Shown: one piece after another, positions 10,749 through 21,705 of the stretch | Layout: each line of letters starts with the position of its first letter | Numbering within the stretch: the first letter of the stretch is position 1 | Source: Diphasiastrum complanatum | Lineage: Eukaryota > Streptophyta > Lycopodiopsida > Lycopodiales > Lycopodiaceae | Assembly: GCA_029204225.1 (NCBI GenBank) | Contig: CM055098.1 | Coordinates: 7,422,246 to 7,486,245, forward strand | DNA: 64,000 nucleotides | Direction of reading: 5' to 3' | Notes under the pieces: model-generated | What the model saw: only the letters and a program-made list of their open reading frames with translations | Databases searched by the model: none | Told to the model about the DNA's origin: nothing | Position numbers and translations under genes: made by a program

Positions 10749-10915
10749 TATATATATATTTAAACTTATGTACACTTTTGCGCATGTGTATGGGTGCACC
10801 CATGCATCCGCCTCCTCTCACCCATGCATACACATTACTAAAAATGATGGAGAGGGGGACCCATGCATCCTCCTCCCCTACCCATGCATGCATATTGCAT
10901 TTCCCTTGGCCCCAC
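10749..10915 (+). repeat. Flank shared with the 23.9-kb Helitron terminus
   Basis: Directly after the CTAG end, an AT-rich start (TATATATATATTTAAACTTA), then TGTACACTTTTGCGCATG and a 14-bp palindrome ATGGGTGCACCCAT, are followed by several CCATGCATCC/ACCCATGCATG words. The same order follows the terminus at 23886, and a related order opens the Helitron at 39048. Confidence 0.75.
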
Positions 10916-10939
10916 CTCCCCAAATTCAAATGTCTCCCT

Positions 10940-11010
10940 CCCTCCCTCCCTCTCCAGGATTCATCTCTCCCTCTCTCTCCTCTCTCCCCGACGAGCTTTG
11001 GTTCTTGTAG
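10940..11010. repeat. CT-rich low-complexity tract
   Basis: The tract is runs of CCCTCCCT and CTCTCC. Overlapping frames read through it on both strands as a compositional artefact. Confidence 0.8.
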
Positions 11011-11520
11011 GACGCAATACAACCCCCATAACGCTTTCGTGGCTGGTCTACCTGCTTTGGAACAATCCACATGTTCATTTGGTGTTGACGCAGTAGTGTA
11101 TCAAGATGCAGCATCTACGCTGGTAGTCCAATCATGAGCTTATCCAGAAATATCTGGTGGACGAAAAAACAGCTGATACTTGCAATCCTTGACAATCAAA
11201 ACTTGGGAAACTTCGTGAGTGTGCAACGATCTGAAGAACGCGACGCCTTGAGCTGCCATCACTGCCTCAGCAAAAGGATCATTCTATGAGAGCTCTGGAT
11301 CGCTGGATTATATCTATCAATACATGTCTGAGATTGAGCGCTGACTTTCAGCTAGAAGCTATCACCTGAGCGCAGGTCAGAGAGATCAAACAAAATACAA
11401 CCTGAGTACTGACTGAGCGGGGCACTAGCTTCAAAATATGAGCTAGCTATTAGTTGTATCGTAAAATAGCCGAGGAATTGGAGAGAAAGTGCTTACTATA
11501 TAGCCTTCTGATGCCTGTAA
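11011..11520. other. No gene seen
   Basis: This is mixed-composition sequence of GC content above the surroundings. It could be a captured host fragment inside a Helitron, but no reading frame is recognisable. Confidence 0.35.
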
Positions 11521-11521
11521 T

Positions 11522-11574
<53 letters not shown>
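11521..11574. repeat. (CT)n microsatellite
   Basis: A pure CT tract of about 54 bp lies directly upstream of an acceptor-like TTTTTGCAG at 11581-11589. Confidence 0.95.
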
Positions 11575-11577
<3 letters not shown>

Positions 11578-11589
11578 CATTTTTGCAGT

Positions 11590-11790
11590 TTCTCGGAGAA
11601 GATCAATCAAAGGCATTTAGAGATTGTTTGCAAGGGAAAGTATGCAAATTCTAGAAAGAAAGCATTCAGATATTTGATGAAGTTTTGAAATGGGACTTAA
11701 ATACGACTGATATCAACCAGTTGCAGTGGAATTCAGAAACATACAAGTTTTGGTACAAGTTCTCTTTCAACTATAGTTGTCCGAACACTT
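11590..11790 (+). other. Exon-like fragment after an acceptor site
   Basis: After TTTTTGCAG the frame reads FLGEDQSKAFRDCLQGKVCKF to a TAG, and beyond it continues in the same frame (KESIQIFDEVLKWDLNTTD). It could be a captured, decayed exon. The protein is not recognised, and splice evidence is sequence context only. Confidence 0.25.
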
Positions 11791-12665
11791 TGAAAATGCT
11801 CATCTTTGGTAAGAACATCTCCTTTTTCTAAGTCTATTGAAAGATACCAAACATATTTTTCATCGTTATGGATGTTATTTCAAGCCTTTCTGAATATAAT
11901 GATTCTAATCTTATGAACTTTCAAACATCTCTTCTAAACGCTTGGTAATGAAATGGAAACAAAAACCTTTAAGGTGTAGTCACCAAAATTAACAAGTATG
12001 CAATAGTATGCATATGTGGATAGCTAAAATCATTGCCTATTAAGCCCTTGATGATGCACCATAGAAATGAAAGCTTTCCTAGAAGTTACTTGAATTGATG
12101 ATAAGAAACACAATATTAGGACTGATATTCGTTGCTTCCTTATCTCAATGCAACTAAAAATAGAGGAGGTAGCAAGAGCCCTATTATCGCCCCCCTCCCC
12201 CTTTTCCCTCCTTCGCGCACGACAAGCAAATAAACTCTTCAAAGTAACCCAAACCACTCTGTTGCATGCTAAAACCCTCTTGAAAAACTCTAAAATCCCC
12301 TCATCCCCATTTTGAAAAAAATGCCTTTCTAAATATCACCTATCAAAAGAACCACAATCCTTCCTCCCACCCCCAAAAATACCCTAACCCTCCCCCTCCC
12401 CCCCAACCCCTGTGTGTGTGTGTGTGTGTGTGTCCCCTAAAATCACCATCCTCACTTTTGAAAACACATATTACTAGCCCCTAAAAAAGGTGTGTGACTA
12501 TTGAGTACAATTCAGATTGTATATCAATCGTTTCAATTGATTGTTGTTGTATGTTAGATAATGGGTTGTTATCTAAATTACTTAAACTCTTTCATTTGTA
12601 TAAGAGTTTTTGAAATTGTTTATTTATGCCATATTTGCAAACACAAACACATTCGCACACATAAA

Positions 12666-12668
<3 letters not shown>
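11791..12668. other. No gene seen
   Basis: The region contains C-rich runs at 12188-12210 and 12361-12411 and a short (TG) tract at 12411-12433. No coding motif is seen. Confidence 0.5.

Positions 12669-12755
<87 letters not shown>
12669..12755. repeat. (CT)n microsatellite
   Basis: An uninterrupted CT tract of about 86 bp. Confidence 0.97.
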
Positions 12756-12757
<2 letters not shown>

Positions 12758-12940
12758 CCACAGCCGCATGAGAAAACAATCAACAATCAACCTCTTGCCA
12801 TCGTCAAAAGCATCGCCCACCACCCAAAATGCCCTTTTGTTCACAACGCAAACCATCCGCAATCGACGTCCGAACAAAATGCAAACCATCTACAATCAAC
12901 GTCTAGCCGTCCGTCATCGACGAGCTTACGCCCTTTCTGT
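12756..12940. other. Spacer with repeated ACCATC/AATCGACGTC phrases
   Basis: The phrases AACGCAAACCATCCGCAATC and ATGCAAACCATCTACAATC, each followed by (A/C)ACGTC, form a degenerate tandem of about 45 bp. No gene is seen. Confidence 0.45.
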
Positions 12941-13590
12941 CGGGGGGAATGCCACTAAGTGGACTACTTTCCAACATCCCTGAGAACCGGTCCAACGTTG
13001 CCGAACGAAGTTTGTTTTTCAGATTGTTTGTTTTGTCTTGTGCTGCACACCGAGACAAACGTACAGGGGTAACTAGGCTCCAAACGGTTAAGTACTCACA
13101 ACAAAACGTGCATCCAAACCAGAAACCCTAAACGTAGTCTTGGGATTCTAGGCCCATCGAGCCAAAAATTGGTCGGATTCAGTAAAAAAAGGTCGAAACT
13201 TCGGACGAGAGATGTCCACAGGCTTTTGGATTCGACACGGATCCACAGGATTATTTGTAGTTCAATTCCGATGTCGTTTGTCCGAAAAGTCCCTTTTTGT
13301 CGAGGGGAATGCCACTAAATGGACTACTTTCCAACATCCACGATAACCTGTCGTCGGAACGAAGTCCGATTTTTTAACCGTCTGTTTTGTCCTGTGCTAC
13401 ACGCTGATACAAACCTACAACACTAAACTGGGCTTCAAATGGTGCAGTACTCACAGCGAAATGTGCATCCAAACTCTAAACCCTAAACATAGTGCTAGGA
13501 TTCTAGGCCTGTCGAGCCAGAAATTGCTCGGATTCAGTAAAAAACGGTTAGAACTTCGGACGGGAGGTGTCCACAGGATCGTCTATTTTT
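12941..13590 (+). repeat. 360-bp tandem repeat, about 1.8 units
   Basis: The marker GGGGAATGCCACTAA with GGACTACTTTCCAACATCC occurs at 12944 and again at 13304, a 360-bp offset. The following words TTTGTC(T/C)TGTGCT, CACCGAGACAAAC/CGCTGATACAAAC, AAACCCTAAACRTAG, GGGATTCTAGG/AGGATTCTAGG and TCGGATTCAGTAAAAAA recur in the same order. The unit closes with a GTCCACAGG motif. An inverted copy lies at 27150-27545. It may be a satellite monomer or a dispersed repeat that duplicated. Confidence 0.85.
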
Positions 13591-14164
13591 AATTTTTTGT
13601 AGAGTTCCTAAAATTATTTACAGTTTGTAAAATGTGTAAAGTTTTGTTAATGTTATAGTCTGAAGATTCTTCGTCATGTCAATAAGATTCTGGTTTTCCA
13701 TAAGCAAACCTATATCTATGCTTTTCCAGATCAGATTTTTATTTTTCTTTCTCTGTTTTGCTTAGTTTCAATTTTTTACAGGATCTTCAAGCTAAAATAA
13801 AAGCCTATTTTAAGGCTTTGGTGCTGTCCGAGATGTGCCGATGTTGTCTAAAGACTGTTGTTGACAAATGCTGATCTTTCTATGCTTTGTTCATGGTTAA
13901 CAACTTGTCGGTGCTATTGTCCAAAATCACATTATTTAAATTATGCAGAGCCAAGTTTTTAAAACTGATTTTCTGTTCTGCATATGCTCATAACTATGTC
14001 AAAAGGTGTTGACTTTTGGAAGTAATATATGCTGAAGTTTTATTTGTTAAAACCTGTACAATCAATACTTTGGCTTGTCGAAGGCTGTAGACTGTGGCAA
14101 GTCAGATTCCCTTCAAAGCTTCAACACTGGTTCCTATTCTCAGTGTTTGCGAGCCGCTGCACAC
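13591..14164. other. Possible decayed 3' internal region, no gene seen
   Basis: No domain is recognised. The stretch ends at a polypurine-like tract, so it may be the 3' part of an LTR element on the plus strand. Confidence 0.3.
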
Positions 14165-14181
14165 TTGAGGAGGGGAATATG
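14165..14181 (+). other. Polypurine tract and LTR start candidate
   Basis: TTGAGGAGGGGAATA is followed by TGTGGTGACC at 14180. A purine run followed by TG is the usual boundary between internal region and 3' LTR. No partner LTR was found. Confidence 0.4.
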
Positions 14182-15100
14182 TGGTGACCTGGTTTCAACA
14201 ATTTGTTAATGATTTCGGCTTTTTATTGCTAAATCTTAAACTATAGATCTAAAGGACCATTGTCGCACATTTCGCACTATTCGGGATTTTCGGAGCCTCG
14301 TTCATTCTTTAGTGCCTACCTCGGAGCACCTTCACGCAGCCAGAGCCTCCCACCTTTGCATTTTTTGGGATTTTCTACCTTCCGACATCTTCGCATTTCT
14401 TAAGGACAGCTGTTGCACTTCTTAGAAGCAGCTTCGCACTTCTTAGAAGCAGCTTCGCACTTCTTCAAGGGCAACCTTCGCACTTCTTCTCTCTCTCTTC
14501 GCATTTTCTCAGGGCAGTGAAGAGAGGTTCTTCTCCACGTAAGTTAGAAGGCGGAAAGCCACAAATGCACCTCCAGCCATCTCGAGCATCAGTCGCAGAG
14601 TTTTCTAGTAAGACCAACGAAGGCAGCACTCTCTTCCTCTCATGCAGGTCAGCAGGCGATTTTCTTCTAGGACAACAACTGAATGGCCAACGACCCTCAT
14701 TCATCCTTCATATGGCTGTTTTCCTTGCAGAAGGCAGTGACCTTGCATTCCAACTGTCGACTATTTGTTGGCAGCATTCCACTAGCTCATGGGCAGTCAT
14801 TTCCAGATGTCAGATATTTATTTGCTCTCTCTGTTCACAGATTCTCTGAATCTGTGAACACGGTTCTTTGATTTCTTTACCTCTTCTTTAGTTACGGTTC
14901 TTTATGGTTTTTCTTCTTATTAGAACAGTTACAAGCAGAAGCGTTACTCCGATTTCAACATGGATTTCCCAGCCTGTCAGTGGGAGACACAGTTCCGATG
15001 CTCAGCTACATGCAGAAACCAACCATGGCTCAAGAGGATCAACGTTTTGGAACAGGGAGCAGACCTACCACTATATACTGAATCAAAAATCAATCAAGAA
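14182..15100 (+). mobile_element. Possible LTR body, right end unknown
   Basis: If 14180 is an LTR start, this stretch would be the LTR. It contains a 21-bp unit (CTTAGAAGCAGCTTCGCACTT) repeated about 2.5 times at 14415-14465 and other TTCGCA(C/T)TT words, as U3 regions often do. No confirmed end or TSD. Confidence 0.3.
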
Positions 15101-15815
15101 CAAGACTAACCACTGAACAAGAAACAAGAAACTAGAAACAAGAAACTAGATTCCTAACAGCATTTGATAGTCCAAGAATCAAGAAACACTCATTTCTTGA
15201 TGCTTAGAATGCCCAAGAACAATGTACTCTTCAGGCTAGAAAATCTTGTCTTTTTAGATTGTATTGACAAGTTTGCTATGCAACTGATTGTACGTCAAGA
15301 CCCGTTAATTTAAAGTAGACTAATATCAAAATCTCCAAACATGTCCATTACAGTCGGGTGCACTGGGTAGAGTTATTGAAACTGAAAAGTTAGAGAGTAT
15401 GCAAGATCTACACCACTATTCCAGCCTAATTAGTTTACTTGAATGCTGATTTCTACCTTATTCCATATACAAGAAGTGAATTCTAAACCACAACTAAGCA
15501 AGAAACTAGAAAACAAGAAACTAGTTAATCCACAATGCAAGGAATTCAAGCATGCTCATAGAAATTTCACTCAAGAACATTGCCATGAACAAAGAGCTTA
15601 GCAATCATCAAGAACTTGTGGAGGATCCTCTTTATTTGCTCAAGAGAACTCGACAATACATTCAAAAGCTCCCTCACAAGAGAGGGGAGTCCTTAAATAA
15701 GTAATAAGGCTACCCATGTGGAGCCCAAGTGGCAATTCCACCAAATTAGAAATTACATGTGGAATTTGCCCTTCCACTAAAGGTCACCATCAAAAGGTGG
15801 CTCACTCTAACTAAA
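15101..15815. other. No gene seen
   Basis: An AACAAGAAACTAGA-type phrase is repeated at 15115-15150 and again near 15500. This may be the 3' untranslated or LTR region of the minus-strand Ty3 element, but no LTR boundary was identified. Confidence 0.35.
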
Positions 15816-18546
15816 TTAGTATAGCCTGGCCATCATTTCATGGTCTTCTTCCGACTGGAGGGCTACATCTGGGTTGCTTTTGATGGGCTCCAGGCCTCGA
15901 TCCCAGAAACACTCTTGCTGCATCAAAAAGGCCATGGATCTGCAATATTTGGCACTTTCCTGCACGCAAAGATCGGCACTTGATTTGTATTTATGCCCGA
16001 AGTCGAGTAACTGCAGCCTCAGATCATCCGGGGTGGTTCTCTTTGAAATTTCCAAGATGACTGGCCAGTTTACCAACTCTACTCCCGGCTTTTCCATCGG
16101 CCATGGGTTTCTGCGTTTGAGTGGCATGTAGAAAGGATCCATTCGCTTCCAAGTCGGTGCCTTCAAATATTCTTGAAGTCGCCTGCTATCCTTTAGGACC
16201 TTATTCCGCCATTCTGGTTGTGGTTGTAACGCGGCAATGATCTCGGCCCTGGTGGAGTATTGGCTTTGATCAATGTCTTCTTTGCCTCCCCTCATGTTGG
16301 GAGGGTATTTTCTTTCAAACTTTTCTGATTCCCGTGTATCAGCCAATTTGCCTCTGGGCCTGGTAGGGGAAGTTGTCCTATGCGGCTGGGATGGCCTTGC
16401 CAGATAATAATCTAGGGCCTTGGTGCCCGTATCTTTCTCTTTTGCTCGCTCACTTGTCGACGGCTCAGTTGCGCTCGTGTCTTGCCTGGGCGAGAATCTT
16501 CTTGTCTCTCGTTGATCCGCCAGGAAGTCATCATCACCCCCCATGTCTGTGTTAGTTTTTGGAAGGTCAGGGATGGAATGATTTGGAGAGAGGAGTGCGG
16601 GGGTGATAGGTTTAGGAGGAGGTGGGATCAGCAAGTTATACACCGCACCAGGGGAGTGGAGTTGTTGGAGGAACTCATCCCGTCGGGCTTTGTAGGTGTC
16701 AGTTGGGCCTTTTGATGGGCCCATTATTTTGCTAGGAGGCGATGGAGAGAGAAAAGATGAAAGATTCGGGTAAGTTGGAATGAATGTTTTGGAAAAGTTG
16801 AAAGCAGAGTAGGAGGAGGGGTTGAAAGTGGGAGGGGGTCGAGGAAAGGTTCTGGAAACAGCCTCGGCTTTCTGGCCACCCGATCCCGAGCTACCGTCTG
16901 AAAATATCGCACAATTTCTTGGTCTTGATGTTGGACCTTGCTCTCGAGCACTTGATACTGGCTCACCAACCAATGCATGTGGTAGCTCATTTCGGATAGG
17001 CCTATCATCGAGCGCTTGGCTGCTTCAGTGAGCTTTTCAGAGTTAGTGAGAGTTGGGTACTGATCTAGAGTGTGGCATGGTGAGGCTAAACCAAAAAATA
17101 AGCGTTGTGTCAGTGCTAAAGACTGAGGTGGAGGTAGTGGAGGGATGATGTTAGTAACTGTTGTGGTGGTGGTGGTGGTTAGTGGAGGGGTCAGACTTCT
17201 TCCTGGCTGCTTCTCCTTCTCTGGCTTGTCGTCGTTTATTTTCATCAGGTCCGCAACATCAAAATATTGTGATGTGTCCAGTGTGTGGACTTGTTGGGCC
17301 TGTGGTTGTTGAGTCACTTCCGTGACCTGGGGACTGGATATCCCCACTCCTCCCCCCCCAAATCTTGTGTCGTTGGTGATGTTGTTGGCATTGGCGTGGT
17401 AATCAATGTGGGTGGGGTGGTGACTTCGTCTGGTGGAGTATCAGGGTGTGAGGTGGTCAGATGTTGGGCTGCTGCTGATGTCATTGCTCCATCACCCCCG
17501 TCAGTGACATGTGAGGGTGACGAGTGCTATTGTGATGCCGTGGATGAGCTGCCATCATCTGAGGTGGAACCATTTGAAGCTGATCCCACTGGTGATGTGC
17601 TCCTAGCTTGAAACTTCTTTTGCATTCTTTGTTGTCGTGTGTCAAGCAACTGGGCCTTGGAGGTATCGGCCTCTTGAGCTTCGGATGTTGCAGCTGCTAG
17701 TGGATCCGGTTATGGGCTTGTTTTCCTCCGTACTAGTGGGAGTATACTTGTGTTGATCCTTTTAGGCTGGGATCCCGATGGGGAGGTAGCCCGTGATCGT
17801 GCACGCTTGGACTTTTGTTGCTCGATGGGAATGTCCCATGCCTTGTCCGCAAGCTGCAGGTGTTGGAGGAGCTTGGGCCCGTTCTGTACTTGGTGAAGAG
17901 TGATATCTGTCAAGAGATATCCGAGTATTGTTGACTGCTGGTTGTTCTTAATGCACTCATGAAGACAATTTGAAACAAACTGTTCCCAATCATAGAGGTT
18001 CTGGGCATGCAGTCGTGAATCTGCCATGATGTGAAACAGGGACATGGGTACCCTCTACAACTTGGTTCGTGGTCGTTGTGTGCACTTTGTCAAGTACACA
18101 CATGCCTCTTGTAGTTGGGGGTCATTGATTGCTTCGACTCGATACTCGTCCTTGTTTTTCCACTTGGCCACGGATGGGTCAATGAATTTGAAATACGCTG
18201 TCTGCTCAATTTTTTTAAGTGTCCTCGTGACAACATTGGGTCCTCTTGGGAACCCAAAAGGTTGCAAGTCGGCCGGTGCAAATGATAGGTTGTAAACATA
18301 GTTCCTCACAGGAGGAACTATTAGTTGGCAAGACCTTGTTGTAGCATTGTAGTTGGCATAGATCATATGCACAAGATAGGGGCTTTGATACCCCGTTAGA
18401 ACAAGGATCTGGAACTCTATTGCTTGAAAAAAAGCTGCTGCTTGTTGGTACCAATGTTGCATTTCTGTAATATCCAATTTGGACAATTGGATGTCAAGCT
18501 TATTGGCTTCGGGGTCATCAGAGCTGGACGCAGGGTTGGTAGACAT
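15816..18546 (-). pseudogene. Long accessory ORF downstream of Ty3 pol (non-Gag-Pol)
   Basis: On the minus strand a coding trace of about 900 codons begins at ATG 18546 (MSTNPASSSDDPEANKLDIQ) and ends at the stop before 15816. It is broken by a few stops and a frameshift near 16860. The N-terminal part (18546-17710) has an alpha-helical pattern including SRLHAQNLYDWEQFVSN and TILGYLLTDITLHQ. Layout and position recall the putative plant transposon protein domain found in Athila/Tat-type env-like ORFs, from memory and unverified. A Ser/Pro/Thr-rich linker (17710-17150) follows, then a helical stretch (YHMHWLVSQYQVLESKVQHQ) and a C-terminal conserved-looking block ending NPDVALQSEEDHEMMARLY. 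No transmembrane segment or signal peptide is evident. It lies after integrase on the same strand, which is where plant elements carry accessory ORFs. Function unknown. Confidence 0.6.
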
Positions 18547-18569
18547 GATGAAGAAACTGGGAAAACAAA

Positions 18570-18870
18570 ATCTGGAAAAAGGGTGTCGGTTGAGATGTCA
18601 GACAAGGTTATCAGGCATCGGTTGAGATGGAAGTGGAAAAGGTGTCGGCTGAGATGGAAGCGGAAAAGGTGCCGGCTAAGATGGAAGTGGAGGGCGTCGG
18701 CCGAGATGGAAGTGGAGGGCATCGACTGAGATGGAATGGAAGGCGTCGGCTGAGATGGAAGTGGAGGGCGTCGGCTGAGATGGAAGTGGAGGGTGTCGGC
18801 TGAGATGGAAGTGGAGGGCGTCGGCTGAGATGGAATGGAGGGCGTCGGCTGAGATGGAATGGAAGATGTG
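18570..18870. repeat. 25-bp minisatellite A
   Basis: About 12 copies of TCGGCTGAGATGGAAGTGGA (core of a 25-bp unit ending GGGCG) are present, with some units shortened by the loss of AAG. The array lies immediately upstream, in the sense of the minus-strand ORF, of the accessory ORF start. Its core is 17/20 identical to minisatellite B. Confidence 0.92.
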
Positions 18871-19400
18871 TGGCAAACGAAGTATGGTGTGAACAATGGA
18901 AGGTAGAAGTTCCGAAAGAAGATGTTGGTATATGGTTGTGACTAAGCGGAAGGGATGAAGAGATGTAAAGAAAGTAGCTTTTGGTTAAGACGGGTGTTTG
19001 GAGAAAATGAAAGGAAAGTGTGTAAGAGTAAAAGTTGATGCTCAATAGTGTAACGGAAGCATTTTGAATGCTTGCGTGATACTACCCCTCAGCATGCGAA
19101 ATGTTTCAAATGCTTTGTTCTCCACTGGCGATATTAGGTTTGGCTTCGGTTTGTGATGGCGCTCTCAATGGGAAACACATGAGGATGGCTTAAACTGGGT
19201 AGAGATGGTGTAGAAGCAATGACGGATGTAGCGGATGAGAGAGCACTAGGATCGTGTAGGAGAGTCCGAAAATCGCCAGAGGATCGTCGCCAGGGAGCTC
19301 CAGCGTTCACACTTCACTGAGGTGCGAATGTGGACGAAGTGATGGCATTTATGGACGCCTTTGGGTGGGCGCGGAAGCGATGGGATGTGTCTGTAGCGTC
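18871..19400. other. Spacer between two minisatellites
   Basis: No gene is recognised. The phrase TGAATGCTTGCGTGATACTA and short direct repeats are present. It lies between the truncated integrase and the accessory ORF. Confidence 0.4.
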
Positions 19401-19404
19401 GGTC

Positions 19405-19605
19405 GAGATTTTAATGAAGTCACGTCGGTCGAGATCTTATGAAAATCCGTCGGTTGAGATTTGAACAGATCCCGTCGGTTGAGATTGAAGCAGATCCCGT
19501 CGGTTAAGATTGAAGCGGATCCCGTCGGTTGAGATTGAAGCGGATCCCGTCGGTTGAGATTGAAGTGGATGTCGGTTGAGATTGAAGCGGATGTCGGTTG
19601 AGATT
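19405..19605. repeat. 25-bp minisatellite B inside the integrase frame
   Basis: About eight copies of TCGGTTGAGATTGAAGCGGA (25-bp unit with TCCCG spacer) are present, the last ones shortened to 22 bp. The integrase reading frame runs into the array and continues as SQPT.../STDIHFNLNRRD repeats, so the array replaces the end of the integrase. Confidence 0.92.
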
Positions 19606-20180
19606 GACTTTTTCTGTGAACAACAAGGTAATGACGTAGGAGGCTATCAACGACAACATTTAAAAAATGTGTGCCACAATCACTAACTAGCTCTATGGGA
19701 CAGCCAAAACGTGTAATAATGTTTTCGTAAACAAAACATGCGAGTGTTTTTGTGTTGGCGTCCTTCATTGCTCGAGCCTCAACCCACTTAGTGGCGTAAT
19801 CTATGGCTATGAGGATGTAGCGAGCTTGGGTGTGTTTTGCTGCTGGACTGATTGGTCCAACAAAGTCAATCCCCCACTTATGGAAGGCTTCGTCTTCTAT
19901 AATGGGAGTCAGTGGCGTGAAGTCTGCTTTGGTATTTTTCTTTGCTCGTTGACAGACATCACACGCTTTAATGACAGCAAACATGTCTTTAAACAAAGGT
20001 GGCCACCACAATCCTGCTCGAAGGATAATCTTCGTTGTGGCTTCAGCAAAAAAGTGGCCACCCCCAATGCCCTCATGAGCTTGAGATATTATCGGTCGTA
20101 TCTCAGATTCATAAGCACATTGTCGAATAATGTCGCCAATGCCCCTTTTGTAAAGTTGTCCCGTTATAAACTGAAAGGGT
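19606..20180 (-). pseudogene. Ty3/gypsy integrase, truncated
   Basis: The minus-strand frame shows the HHCC zinc finger (AHEGIGGGH ... CDVCQRAKK), the first catalytic Asp in WGIDFVGPIS and the second in ELVSDCGTHFLN. The sequence diverges into minisatellite B about 15 residues later, before the third catalytic residue (Glu) of the DD35E triad. The protein therefore cannot be an active integrase. It joins the RNase H region through a frameshift near 20190. Confidence 0.93.
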
Positions 20181-20187
20181 GCTGCTT

Positions 20188-20740
20188 TTAGTAGAAGGCA
20201 AACTTAAAGAAGGCCTGAGTACAACGGAGGAACTGAGTGATCTCCTCAGCCCATAAGGGTGTAGCATCGATCTGAGAAAGGCATGCATCAAGAAGATCAT
20301 CGTTGACTGGTGCAGTTGCTTTTTCAGCACTTGGTAGTCTGGAAAGGTGGTCCGCCATAAAATGTTGGGTCCCTTTCCGAACGACTACATGGAAATTAAA
20401 TTCCTCCAAAATCAGCAGCCATCGAGCTATTTGTCCCATCTTACAGGACTTATTAACAATATATAGAAGTGCTTGATGGTCTGTGTAGAATGCAAATGCT
20501 TGGCCTAATAAATAATGTCGTAGGTGTTGTACCGCATAGACCATCGCCAATGCTTATCTCTCGGTAGTTGTATAGTTTACTTCAGCAGGCACCAGTTGCC
20601 TGCTCAAGAAACGTATGGGAAAGTCTTTGCCATACTCGCCCGGTTGTGCAAGAAGACCTCCAATGGCATACTTACTTGCGTCAGTATGCACATGGAACTC
20701 TTTCGTGTAATCTGGCGAGCGGAGTTTGGGAGCCGTGGTG
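20188..20740 (-). pseudogene. Ty3/gypsy RNase H
   Basis: The minus-strand frame carries HVHTDASKYAIGGLLAQ, FLSRQLVPAEVNY, and then LLGQAFAFYTDHQALLYI, the signature residues of LTR-element RNase H, followed by QHFMADHLSRLP. A single in-frame TAA sits between NYTTTER and ALAMVYAV near 20553. Otherwise the domain is well preserved. Confidence 0.94.
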
Positions 20741-21705
20741 AGGGCTGTTTTCAACTCCTCAAAGGCGTTAATTCGTTCTTCGGTCCAGGGAGGATCTACC
20801 ACAACTAAATAAATGAGGCGTGCCTTGTCGGCATAGTCGATTATAAAGATGCGATAATAATTGGTATGACCGAGGAAGACATATACTTCCTTCACTGTTG
20901 CAGGTAAGGGCATGTCCACTATAACCTTGATTTTTGACGGGTCGGTAGAAATACCGTCCTTTGAAATTATATGCCCGAGTACGACCCCATGGGTGACCCA
21001 TATTTGGCATTTATCAGGGTTTAGTGAGATTTCAAATCTATGACAGCGAATGAAGATTTCCTCCAGGGCTTCAAGGTGTGTAGCTGCGGAGGAATGTACA
21101 CCTAGATCGTCGAGATAAATCTCCACGATCTGATGTAACAGATCTTGAAAGGCCAGCTGCATGACCCTTTGGAACGTTGAAGGGGCGTTGCATAAGCCAA
21201 AAGGCATAACGTTATAAGCGTAAACCCCGTTCTTTGTGGACAAGGCCATTTTATGTTTATCTTCAGGGGCTATTTGAACAAGATAATAATTGCTGAAGCC
21301 ATCCAAGAAGCTGAAAGCTTCAGCTCCTGCCATTTCCTCTAATGTTTGGGTCGTTAGAGGCAAGGAAAATGGTCTTTCTTTGTAACCGCATTAAGATTCT
21401 TGAGGTCGACACAGACACAAATATTGTCATTTTTCTTGGGCACAACCACAATGGGCGATACCCAATCAGTATGTTGAACTTCATAAATGAAGCCAACATC
21501 CAGCAATTTCTTAATATCCTCATCGATCCTCTCACAATAGACAAGGTTAGATCGATAGGGTTTAGCCCTAATAGGCTTAGCATTGTCTTCTAAAGGAATC
21601 CTATGGATGACTATTTCAGGTGGGATTCCTTTCATTTCTGTATAATTCCATGCAAATACATCCCTGTATTTGCAAAGTAATATTTCCAGATCAGCAAGTT
21701 GGGTT
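20741..21705 (-). pseudogene. Ty3/gypsy reverse transcriptase
   Basis: On the minus strand this begins near 21697 (DVFAWNYTEMKGIPPEIVIH), continues through YRSNLVYCERIDEDIKKLL and VVVPKKNDNICVCVDLKNLN, shifts frame near 21360, and shows FGLCNAPSTFQRVMQLAF and the catalytic box IYLDDLGVHS. GHIISKDGISTDPSKI follows. The YxDD box is intact. Protease and gag are absent. The frame is cut at 21706, where a hairpin element begins. This is the best-preserved coding in the window, with few lesions, which implies a comparatively young insertion. Confidence 0.95.

Noticed and set aside
10253-11137. 294-codon plus-strand open frame
   Set aside because: It runs through CA repeats, the Helitron hairpin-arm array, the Helitron terminus and the shared flank. 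It has no domain and overlaps frames on the other strand.
15874-16715. Plus-strand frames opposite the accessory ORF
   Set aside because: Shadows of the longer minus-strand ORF.
18417-19045. Minus-strand frames of 159 and 144 codons rich in SQPTPSTSISADALHFH
   Set aside because: They are translations of the 25-bp minisatellite in two frames, so probably not a gene.
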